Assembly (NCBI GenBank): GCA_024643365.1
Contig: JAHENC010000021.1
Coordinates: forward strand, 252,629 to 316,628
DNA length: 64,000 nucleotides
Direction of reading: 5' to 3'
DNA from: Crocinitomicaceae bacterium
GTDB lineage: Bacteria; Bacteroidota; Bacteroidia; Flavobacteriales_D; Crocinitomicaceae
Shown: positions 16,404 to 24,333 of the stretch, in pieces
Layout: each line of letters starts with the position of its first letter
Position numbering within the stretch: position 1 is the first letter of the stretch
Notes under the pieces: generated by a model
What the model was told of the DNA's origin: nothing
The model's database searches: none
What the model saw: only the letters and a program-made list of their open reading frames with translations
Program-made: the position numbers and the translations under genes

Positions 16404-18572
16404 ATGATGAAACGTTTGCTCCTTGCCATTTTCGGCTTGTTTATACTTACCTGGATTAGCTTTGTGTCGTACGACCTTCTTCAAAAGGAAAATACACATG
16501 ATTTCAGAACATACTTTCATCATTCCGATGGAGCGATTTGGGCCATCCATCAACCCAATGAGGTAAACTGGGATGATCATAGCATTCAAACATTGTCTCT
16601 AAACCAAGCGCTTTTCTCTTCCCTATCCATTCGGATGAAAGAACCTTGTTCTTATTTTTTCAGCACTAAAAAAGTACTTTTCTTATTGGAAAAAAGAAGC
16701 TCCTGGTCAAAAAAAGAAATTCAACAGCTTTTTGAAAATGGGATGTTTCCCTTCGAACTCGGTAAATTAAATTCATTCGAATACGGAAAACTTCACGGGA
16801 TTTTTAAAGGAAATCAGTTGTTAATCTTCGATGGAGAACTTGCTGAACCGAATGACCATGCATTTCGTGTTGACACAAAAGCGAGTTTGAGTCGTGTCGT
16901 ACTTTCTAAACATCACAAAAGCGGACGTGTGAGCGACATGTACCTAAAAAAAGGTCGAATTTATACCTATTCGAAGAGCTCAATTGGCAAGAACACCATA
17001 AAGGAAATTGATGACCGTCGAATTTTTGCACATGTCGTTCCCTCTAATATCGAAAGTTATTCTTTTTATGAACGTTCCTACTTAGCAAAGGTTGATCCAG
17101 TTTTTGCACATTCCGTGTTTTCAAAACAAATGATTACCAACGGGGTTGTTTTTGTAACCAAAGACGATCGTAGTGCAGCTATTTTTGACTATCAAGAAGA
17201 CTACAGTCCAATTGATATTCTGAATGAACATTTTCAAAAAGAAGGATCAGATGAACTTAGTGCAGAATACAAGCACCTTCGCTTTGCAAAGATCTTAGAA
17301 AAGTTCTCAGACAGTACCGCTCAGAAGCCTTCTTTGCACATTGCATTAATGGACGGCTTTGCTGTCGTTTCAAGCTCGAAAGATTTCCTTGATTACGTTA
17401 TTTCTGAAGCAGAATTATCCAATACACTTTCTCAAGATGAAAGAAAAATTGCTCACGTGTATGGAAATCTCCCGAAAAAAGTTGCCTATCGACAGGTCTC
17501 CAATTCCAAACAACAATCCATTAGTGTTTACGGTAAAAAAATGCTAGAGACAAGTTGCCGGATGATTGATATTGTTGAGCGTAAAGAAAATCAAAAAATT
17601 AAAGATTACTTCGTTATGAATCCAGGTGTGCGTGTGATCGACTTTGCCGCATTTCCAGAAAGAGGTAATGTAATTGCACTCACAGAAAACCACATGCTTG
17701 TTGGATACATTAACGGTTTGAAAAAATGGGGGAAACCATGTCCACAAGAGGTCCTTTCCATGAACCTTATCGAAATAGGGCAATCTTATGTTTCTGTTCA
17801 ATTCGCAAAAGAAACCCAACTCTTCGATAAAACTGGACGTCTTGTTTTTCGCATGACTTCACAAAACAACATCACACCAAGTGCCTATTTTGCCAAAAAC
17901 AAAATGGAGTTTGTGATCGCAAATACCGATAAAAGTGTCCAATTACTCAACGAGAAAGGAACACTCATCAAACCATTCCAAGTGAACGGAACAATAAAAC
18001 AAATCGCCGTAACGACACAAGCCAAAAAACCGATACTTGGCGTGCTCACCTCAACGATGTACTATACAATTGACTTAGAAAAACGCAAAACATTGAGCAA
18101 ATTGTCCATTGATAGTACTTATTCCCTCATCAATACAGGAGTGGATTTAATCCCTACTTCTGCACGAAATTCAAGCTTGTCCATGATTAAAAATGGTAAG
18201 ACCACACAATTTTCAACGAAAAGCAACGTTAAACTGCTCGGGTCTTATCTGTTAAACAAAGAATTAACAGTTATTCTATCCCGCGGAAAAGAATTATATG
18301 CTTATCAAAATGGAAAAGTTATTTGGGAAAAGACCATTTCTGCACAAGAAATTAGTGCATTAAGCATCCAAAAATCCAAAAATGGAATACCCATACTTTG
18401 TGTACTGGATGCACTTGAAAATGAACTGTATATTTTAGATCAACTTGGACGCGCTAGTGACACGGATGAACGACATGGAGAAATGAAGGTGCAAGTAAGT
18501 CCTTTCGGAGCTAACGCCTACTCCATTACGACGTTTTTAGGATCCTACCTTATCCAATACACCAAACAATAA
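16404..18572 (+). CDS. Membrane-anchored beta-propeller-like protein, unknown function
   Basis: The 722-residue protein has one N-terminal hydrophobic helix (residues ~5-24, LLLAIFGLFILTWISFVSYD) that is either a signal anchor or an uncleaved signal. The first ~420 residues do not match anything I know. Residues ~430-720 show repeated short beta motifs such as ENHMLVGYINGLKKWG, QLFDKTGRLVFRMTS, VQLLNEKGTLIKPF and ELYAYQNGKVIWEKT, typical of WD40/quinoprotein-like propellers. A promoter-like TAATTTTG lies at 16382-16389. The next gene (DUF5723/OmpA) follows after 3 bp, so the two form an operon and probably a shared envelope function. Confidence 0.6.
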   Translation: MMKRLLLAIFGLFILTWISFVSYDLLQKENTHDFRTYFHHSDGAIWAIHQPNEVNWDDHSIQTLSLNQALFSSLSIRMKEPCSYFFSTKKVLFLLEKRSSWSKKEIQQLFENGMFPFELGKLNSFEYGKLHGIFKGNQLLIFDGELAEPNDHAFRVDTKASLSRVVLSKHHKSGRVSDMYLKKGRIYTYSKSSIGKNTIKEIDDRRIFAHVVPSNIESYSFYERSYLAKVDPVFAHSVFSKQMITNGVVFVTKDDRSAAIFDYQEDYSPIDILNEHFQKEGSDELSAEYKHLRFAKILEKFSDSTAQKPSLHIALMDGFAVVSSSKDFLDYVISEAELSNTLSQDERKIAHVYGNLPKKVAYRQVSNSKQQSISVYGKKMLETSCRMIDIVERKENQKIKDYFVMNPGVRVIDFAAFPERGNVIALTENHMLVGYINGLKKWGKPCPQEVLSMNLIEIGQSYVSVQFAKETQLFDKTGRLVFRMTSQNNITPSAYFAKNKMEFVIANTDKSVQLLNEKGTLIKPFQVNGTIKQIAVTTQAKKPILGVLTSTMYYTIDLEKRKTLSKLSIDSTYSLINTGVDLIPTSARNSSLSMIKNGKTTQFSTKSNVKLLGSYLLNKELTVILSRGKELYAYQNGKVIWEKTISAQEISALSIQKSKNGIPILCVLDALENELYILDQLGRASDTDERHGEMKVQVSPFGANAYSITTFLGSYLIQYTKQ

Positions 18573-18575
18573 TCA

Positions 18576-21155
18576 ATGAAAAAACTAATCTTGTGTCTTT
18601 CCATATTTGCTTTTCTAGCAAAATTTCACGCACAGAGTTACCTTGGACTAAGTTCTAGCAACTACGCAGGTGTAATTGGCAACCAATTGAATCCAGCTAG
18701 CTTCGTAGATGGTAGATATAAATTCGATATGTTGTTGTTTGGTACCAACATGAATGTTTACCAGAATTTCGGGTATTTCGATGCAAATGCCATGCGCGCT
18801 GCACAAGGAGGAAAAGGATATTGGTGGTATAAATCAATTGGCGATGAAAACATTTTAAATGCATGGTCTCAAGATTGGACGCCGCCAGATTCTAGTTTCT
18901 TAGATCGATTCATCGTTCACAATTACGATGAAACCTCCACAAAAACACTAGGTGCGAACATCAATTTTCAAGTCGACCTGTTGAATACAATGTTCCATAT
19001 CAATGAGAAAACAGCAATTGGATTTAACGTTCGTAACAGAACAATTGTCAATGTCGATAACATGGATCCGAAATTGGCCGTATTAGCTGAAGATGGTTTA
19101 GAACATCCAAGTTTATGGGATGCTGTTTACAATGAACAATTATTCAACGCAAACTTCATGACATGGTCGGAAGTTGGATTCAACTATTCCCAAGTTTTAA
19201 TCGATAACGAAGAGCATTTCTTAAAAATAGGTGTTGCTCCGAAAGCTTTACTTGGACATGCAGCAGCCTACGTTTATACGGATGACTTCTCCTATAATTT
19301 AGTGAATGAAGACACCTCTCAATATTTAACAGGTACCTTTGATTACGGTTACTCGAACAACATCAATGGAATCCTTAATAAGGGAATGGCTGGACAAAAT
19401 CCAAGTATTTCAGAACTTATTGATCCAGCATCGAAGTTAGGATTTGGTTTAGATATTGGAGCTGTATACGAATGGCGACCAAAATATGCCAAATTCAAAT
19501 ACGACATGGACGGCGAAACAAATTTATGGCGTCGCAATGAGAATAAATACAAACTACGTGCTGGATTTTCCATCCTAGATATGGGAAGCATGAAATTTAC
19601 AAAAGGTGGATTAAGCCGAAATTTTACTGTGAATACTTCAAATTTGTTCAACCTTCAAATATTTAATACAGCAACAAACTTGGAAGGATTTGATGGAGTA
19701 ATCGATAGCCTCATTACTCAATCCACAACAGCCGGAAACCAAGAATGGGTATCACTTCAAGATCCATCCGAAACCTTTCGAATGCGCACACCAACCGCGG
19801 TAAGTTTTCAATTCGATTATCAGATTTGGAAAGGATTTTACATCAATGCTACTTCCATGGTGAATTTAATTTCTCAAGGGAAAGACACAAAGGTAAAAAC
19901 AGCAAATCAATTCTCCATTACACCAAGTTTTGATAGTCCTTACTTTGGGGTTTACATGCCCATTTCCGTGAATCAATATAGTGGAATGAAGTATGGCATA
20001 GCAACGCGTATCGGTCCGCTAATTTTAGGGATTACTGATATGAAAACGCTGATGGCGAAAAACAACATAAGCGGAATTGAGTTTTATGCAGGAGCACGTG
20101 TTCCTATTAATTACACACGTGTAAAAGACAAGGATAATGACAAGGTCTCCAATCGAAAAGATGAATGTAAAGAAGTTCCTGGCACTTGGGCTTTTAAAGG
20201 TTGTCCAGATACAGATAATGATGGCATTCCCGATTCAGATGATGAGTGCATAAACGAACCAGGTACAGCCGAATTCAAAGGATGTCCAGATACTGACGGA
20301 GATAAAATCATCGATAAAAAAGATGCATGTCCAGATGTTGCCGGCTTGAAAGAATATAAAGGATGTCCAGATACTGATGGTGACAAAATCATCGATTCTG
20401 AGGATGATTGTCCTACGGTTGCCGGCTTACTTGCACTCAAAGGTTGTCCGGACCGCGATGGTGACGGTGTACAAGATGCAGTAGATGCCTGTCCTGACAA
20501 TGCCGGACCAAAAGAAAACAAAGGTTGTCCGGATAAAGACGCAGACGGAGTTTATGACTTCATCGATGAATGTCCAGATGTTGCTGGTCCACAAGAAAAT
20601 CGTGGTTGCCCGTATAAAGATGGAGACAACGATGGAATCTTAGACAAAGATGATGAGTGTCCAACTTTAGCTGGTCCTGCAGCAAACAAAGGTTGTCCAT
20701 ATAAAGACTCAGATAAAGATGGACTTCTCGACAAAGATGACGATTGTCCAAATACACCTGGACCAAAATCAAATAAAGGATGTCCGGTGATCGAACAAGC
20801 AGTGATTGAAGTGTTAAAAACAGCATTTGACAACTTAGAATTTGAGGTAGGTAAAGACATCATCCTAGAAGGATCACACATTTCACTTAGTGAGTTAGCG
20901 GATGTGTTAAAGAAAAAACCAACATGGAAACTAGAAATCACAGGGCACACAGATAACCAAGGTGATGATACAGCGAACATGCTTCTCTCCAAAAAACGTG
21001 CTGAAGCTGTGAAAGCGTACCTCGTATCACAAGGAATTGACGTTTCACGTTTTATCATTCAATATTTCGGAGAAACAAAACCAATTTCGAGTAACGATAC
21101 ACCAGAAGGACGTCAAAAAAACAGACGTGTAGAAATGAAAGTTGTATTCGACTAA
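18576..21155 (+). CDS. DUF5723 outer-membrane protein with TSP3 repeats and C-terminal OmpA domain
   Basis: The 859-residue protein has a signal peptide (cut near FHAQ, residue 20). Residues ~20-510 match the DUF5723 beta-barrel-like domain (starts SYLGLSSSNYAGV). Residues ~515-740 hold eight thrombospondin type-3-like, calcium-binding repeats (DxDxDGxxDxxDxCP, then GPxxNKGCP). The final ~95 residues form an OmpA C-terminal domain (LEITGHTDNQGDDTANMLLS, then RAEAVKAYLV and GRQKNRRVEM) that binds peptidoglycan. It should link the outer membrane to the cell wall. It is the second gene of the unit that starts at 16404 and is closed by a strong terminator. Confidence 0.87.
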   Translation: MKKLILCLSIFAFLAKFHAQSYLGLSSSNYAGVIGNQLNPASFVDGRYKFDMLLFGTNMNVYQNFGYFDANAMRAAQGGKGYWWYKSIGDENILNAWSQDWTPPDSSFLDRFIVHNYDETSTKTLGANINFQVDLLNTMFHINEKTAIGFNVRNRTIVNVDNMDPKLAVLAEDGLEHPSLWDAVYNEQLFNANFMTWSEVGFNYSQVLIDNEEHFLKIGVAPKALLGHAAAYVYTDDFSYNLVNEDTSQYLTGTFDYGYSNNINGILNKGMAGQNPSISELIDPASKLGFGLDIGAVYEWRPKYAKFKYDMDGETNLWRRNENKYKLRAGFSILDMGSMKFTKGGLSRNFTVNTSNLFNLQIFNTATNLEGFDGVIDSLITQSTTAGNQEWVSLQDPSETFRMRTPTAVSFQFDYQIWKGFYINATSMVNLISQGKDTKVKTANQFSITPSFDSPYFGVYMPISVNQYSGMKYGIATRIGPLILGITDMKTLMAKNNISGIEFYAGARVPINYTRVKDKDNDKVSNRKDECKEVPGTWAFKGCPDTDNDGIPDSDDECINEPGTAEFKGCPDTDGDKIIDKKDACPDVAGLKEYKGCPDTDGDKIIDSEDDCPTVAGLLALKGCPDRDGDGVQDAVDACPDNAGPKENKGCPDKDADGVYDFIDECPDVAGPQENRGCPYKDGDNDGILDKDDECPTLAGPAANKGCPYKDSDKDGLLDKDDDCPNTPGPKSNKGCPVIEQAVIEVLKTAFDNLEFEVGKDIILEGSHISLSELADVLKKKPTWKLEITGHTDNQGDDTANMLLSKKRAEAVKAYLVSQGIDVSRFIIQYFGETKPISSNDTPEGRQKNRRVEMKVVFD
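20120..20790 (+). repeat. Coding tandem repeat of TSP3-like calcium-binding units
   Basis: Eight imperfect units of about 26-29 codons encode DxDxDG acidic loops and paired cysteines. The long minus-strand open frames across this stretch are a by-product of this biased composition. Confidence 0.8.
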
Positions 21156-21178
21156 AAAAACAATCATTGTTGAAATAT

Positions 21179-21208
21179 AAAAAAAGGAGGGCATGCCCTC
21201 CTTTTTTT
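21179..21208 (+). terminator. Rho-independent terminator after the OmpA gene
   Basis: The perfect palindrome GGAGGGCATGCCCTCC (21186-21201) is flanked by an A-run and a T-run, so it could work in both directions. It separates the OmpA gene from the receptor's control region. Confidence 0.88.
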
Positions 21209-21211
21209 ATA

Positions 21212-21283
21212 TTAAGGAAATGTTAATTGTATGACGCATTCTATTAACACAATCTTAACTTTCGATTAATTTACGGATTAAAG
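21212..21283 (+). promoter_or_regulatory. Array of 11-bp-spaced TTAA hexamers (candidate Pho box) upstream of the TonB receptor
   Basis: Hexamers TTAAGG (21212), TTAATT (21223), TTAACA (21244), TTAACT (21255), TTAATT (21266) and TTAAAG (21278) lie on one strand with start-to-start distances of 11, 21, 11, 11 and 12 bp. Established knowledge: PhoB/PhoP-family regulators bind 11-bp direct repeats, and the Bacillus PhoP box is TT(A/T/C)ACA repeated about every 11 bp. A weak -7 element TTCCTTTG lies at 21292-21299. The phoBR-like genes 5 kb downstream are the obvious candidate regulators. Motif match by eye in AT-rich DNA. Confidence 0.5.
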
Positions 21284-21321
21284 TGTCGACGTTCCTTTGC
21301 ATCGTGATTTAAACCCGATTT

Positions 21322-24168
21322 ATGAAGACCTATTTTCGCTTTTTTACCTTATTCATTTTCAGTTCTATACAACTCATTTCCCTTGCTCAAACGGGAAGCA
21401 TTTATGGAGTTATTAAGGATAAAAACAACGGTAGTCCCTTGGAATCTGCCAAAGTTATGTTAATGGGAGTAAACAAATTGGCTATTTCCGATGCGACTGG
21501 TGTATTCTCCTTCACTTCTTTAGAACCAGGAACGTATGGATTGGAAGTTCGCTTTATGGGGTATTTGTCCCAGAAAGTGGAAAACATCATCGTTAAGTCA
21601 GGCGAAAAAACAGAGGTGAATTTTGACATGGATAATGCAACCAAAACAGAGAAAGAATTAAAAGTATTTTTCCAATCTAAACCGAAAGGAGATGCTGAAA
21701 TCACTAAAATGCAGTTGAATCAAGGTGGACTTGTAGACGGAATTAATAAAAATACCTTTATCAAAACACCAGATGCACGTGTATCAGACGTCTTCAAACG
21801 CATCAGTGGTGCAAGTGTTCAAGATAATAAATTTGTTGTTGTACGTGGATTAAGTGACCGATACAACTTTGCATTAATCAATGGCGCTTCTTTACCAAGT
21901 ACAGAAAGTGACCGTAAAGCTTTTGCTTTCGATATTTTCCCATCTAATATGTTAGAGAATCTTTTTGTAATGAAAAGTGCCACACCAGAACTTCCCGGAG
22001 AATTTGCTGGTGGAGTGATCGATATCAAAACATTAGAACCGCGTGATGAAGCGTTTCAAAACATTCAAATTGGTGGATCTTACAATAGCATAAGTACTTT
22101 CAAAAACTTCAAAACGTATTCTAGTGGAAACTCCGATATATTTGGCTTGGGATCAAATACGCGTCAATTACCAGTTGGACTTCCATCTACTGCGGAATTT
22201 AATGCGTTAACAAGTGATCAAAAGGCTTCCTTCGCAAAATCAATTCCAAACTCTTGGGGTTCAAGTAACATGACTGCAATGCCTAATCTAAGTCTACAGT
22301 ATTCGATTGGAAATATGTTTAAATTGAAAAACAAAAGAAAATTCGGATATGTTTTTGCTTACTCTTACTCAAATAGTGCACAATTCAATTATGTAACTAG
22401 AAGAGAATTCGAAGAGCAAGCAACTGGAGTCGTTACAAAAAATGAATTGCGTGACTCCGCTTACACGCAATCCGTTCTAAACACCGGAATGCTCAATTTA
22501 AAATACCAATTGAATCCAAAAAATGATATTCAATTGAAAACACTGTACTCTATCAGTGCAGATGACAAAGTAAATACAAGAAATGGTAAACGTGATATGG
22601 ACGTAGAATCTGTGTACAACGAGAAATCTACGAATATCTGGTATACTCAAAACAACTTATTAAGTACTCAGTTACTAGGTAACCACAGTATTAAAGATAA
22701 AATCAAAGTTTCTTGGAATACTGGAATTAGCGACATTTCACGTCAAATTCCTTTCCTAAGAAGAACCGTTTACCAACAAGTAGATACGACGTTGCCATAC
22801 TTTGCAGTGATTCAAGCAAATGATATTTCTACACTCGGTGCAGGTAATATGTTTTGGTCGAATTTAGATGAACGCATTTACAGTGGTCGATATGACGCTT
22901 CTTACCAACTCGGAAACGATGAATCGAAAAACTTCTTAAAAGCAGGTGGAATGCACCAATACAGAACACGTTCTTTCGATGCAAGAAACCTTGGTTTCAG
23001 TAAATTAGATCCAAGTGGAAGTTCAAGCTTTAACTCTAACTTGCTTCTTTTACCGGAAGACCAAATTTTTGCAGCCGAAAATCTTGGCTTAATGGCTGAT
23101 GGACAAGGTGGTTTCAAATTAGAAGAAGGAACGAATGTAGATGATAGTTACCAAGCTTCATCCTTTTTAAATGCAGGATACGCTATGATTGATGCACGCC
23201 TATTTAGCAAATTAAGAATTGTGACCGGTGCTCGATTGGAATCGTATAACCAACAATTCCATTACATTGAGTTTGGTTCTAACGCTCAAAAAGACCTTGA
23301 CACAACAGTTGTAGATATTTTACCATCGATCAATTTAACGTACAGCTTCACTAAACGTTTTCAATTCAGAGCAAGTGCTTCTAGAACATTATCTCGACCT
23401 GAATTCCGTGAACTTGCACCATTTACATTTTATAACTTCCTAAATGATAACTTAACGGCAGGTGATCCAAAATTACAGCGTGCATTGATTAATAACTACG
23501 ATGCAAGATTAGAGTACTTTCCTGGTGAAGGTCAAGTCGTGAGTGTTTCTGGATTCTATAAAGACTTTCAAAATCCAATCGAATTAATCTTGCGCACAGG
23601 TACATCCGGTACACCAGAATTATACTACCGCAATGTTGGAGCCGTAAAAAGTTATGGAGCCGAAATTGAATACCGTATGAAATTGGATTTCCTAAGTAAG
23701 GACACTACTTCTTTCTGGAAAAACTTTACATTCTATACAAATGCTTCACTTATTCGATCAAAAGTTGACTTAAGTGCTGTTTCTGGACAAGCAGAATATC
23801 CTAACTCTTCTAGACCAATGCAAGGACAATCACCATTCATTATCAATGCAGGTATTTTCTACTCAAATGAGAACGCACTTAATGTGAGTTTATCTTACAA
23901 TCTTGTTGGGCAGCGTATCGCAATCGCAGGAAGTATTCAAGAACCAAGTGTTTGGGAAAATGGCCGTAACGTATTAGACTTCCAAATTTCTAAAACATTC
24001 AAAGAAAAATACGAAGTGAAATTAAATGTGAAAGATGCCCTTGCTCAAGACTTGGTATTCTTTCAAGACATTAATAAAAATCAAAAATACGACAAAGGTG
24101 TAGATAGCGCTTGGCAAGAAATAACCTTTGGTCAAACCATTAGCTTGTCTTTGAAATACAAGTTCTAA
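21322..24168 (+). CDS. TonB-dependent receptor with N-terminal carboxypeptidase-regulatory-like domain
   Basis: The 948-residue protein has a signal peptide (cut near SLAQ, residue 23), a carboxypeptidase-regulatory-like beta domain (residues ~25-108: GSIYGVIKDKNNGSPLESAK, DATGVFSF, LEVRFMGY), a plug (residues ~130-240: RVSDVFKRISGASVQ, FVVVRGLSDRYN, PELPGEFAGGVIDIKT) and a 22-stranded-type barrel ending in the aromatic ISLSLKYKF. It takes up a substrate across the outer membrane using TonB energy. No SusD partner is present; the next gene encodes a T9SS-secreted protein instead. Its own candidate Pho box and the downstream phoBR suggest a phosphate-linked substrate, which is inference. Confidence 0.9.
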   Translation: MKTYFRFFTLFIFSSIQLISLAQTGSIYGVIKDKNNGSPLESAKVMLMGVNKLAISDATGVFSFTSLEPGTYGLEVRFMGYLSQKVENIIVKSGEKTEVNFDMDNATKTEKELKVFFQSKPKGDAEITKMQLNQGGLVDGINKNTFIKTPDARVSDVFKRISGASVQDNKFVVVRGLSDRYNFALINGASLPSTESDRKAFAFDIFPSNMLENLFVMKSATPELPGEFAGGVIDIKTLEPRDEAFQNIQIGGSYNSISTFKNFKTYSSGNSDIFGLGSNTRQLPVGLPSTAEFNALTSDQKASFAKSIPNSWGSSNMTAMPNLSLQYSIGNMFKLKNKRKFGYVFAYSYSNSAQFNYVTRREFEEQATGVVTKNELRDSAYTQSVLNTGMLNLKYQLNPKNDIQLKTLYSISADDKVNTRNGKRDMDVESVYNEKSTNIWYTQNNLLSTQLLGNHSIKDKIKVSWNTGISDISRQIPFLRRTVYQQVDTTLPYFAVIQANDISTLGAGNMFWSNLDERIYSGRYDASYQLGNDESKNFLKAGGMHQYRTRSFDARNLGFSKLDPSGSSSFNSNLLLLPEDQIFAAENLGLMADGQGGFKLEEGTNVDDSYQASSFLNAGYAMIDARLFSKLRIVTGARLESYNQQFHYIEFGSNAQKDLDTTVVDILPSINLTYSFTKRFQFRASASRTLSRPEFRELAPFTFYNFLNDNLTAGDPKLQRALINNYDARLEYFPGEGQVVSVSGFYKDFQNPIELILRTGTSGTPELYYRNVGAVKSYGAEIEYRMKLDFLSKDTTSFWKNFTFYTNASLIRSKVDLSAVSGQAEYPNSSRPMQGQSPFIINAGIFYSNENALNVSLSYNLVGQRIAIAGSIQEPSVWENGRNVLDFQISKTFKEKYEVKLNVKDALAQDLVFFQDINKNQKYDKGVDSAWQEITFGQTISLSLKYKF

Positions 24169-24192
24169 TTCTTTGTTATCACCCTATTTATG

Positions 24193-24218
24193 AAAAAGCG
24201 GCTTATGCCGCTTTTTTT
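24193..24218 (+). terminator. Rho-independent terminator after the TonB receptor
   Basis: AAAAAGCGGC and GCCGCTTTTT form a 10-bp stem with a TTAT loop and a T-run, so the receptor and the next gene have separate transcripts. Confidence 0.88.
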
Positions 24219-24223
24219 GTTTG

Positions 24224-24287
24224 TTAACATTGAAGCACATTCCTTAACAAACTCTTAAAGTAGAATTAAGGGTCCAATAACTTAAGT
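24224..24287 (+). promoter_or_regulatory. Second candidate Pho box, upstream of the T9SS-secreted protein
   Basis: TTAACA (24244), TTAAAG (24255) and TTAAGG (24266) are spaced exactly 11 bp on one strand; extra TTAACA and TTAAGT copies lie at 24224 and 24282. A -7-like GAACTTTG follows at 24303-24310. The arrangement parallels the array before the TonB receptor, although the two genes are separated by a terminator. Confidence 0.5.
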
Positions 24288-24333
24288 CGAAGGATAACGT
24301 CGGAACTTTGTCTCGATAAAAAAAATAAGAAAC

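Noticed and set aside
20111..21058. Long minus-strand open frames across the TSP3/OmpA region
   Set aside because: They mirror the repetitive acidic codons of the plus-strand gene, show Ser-rich low-complexity products and no family resemblance.
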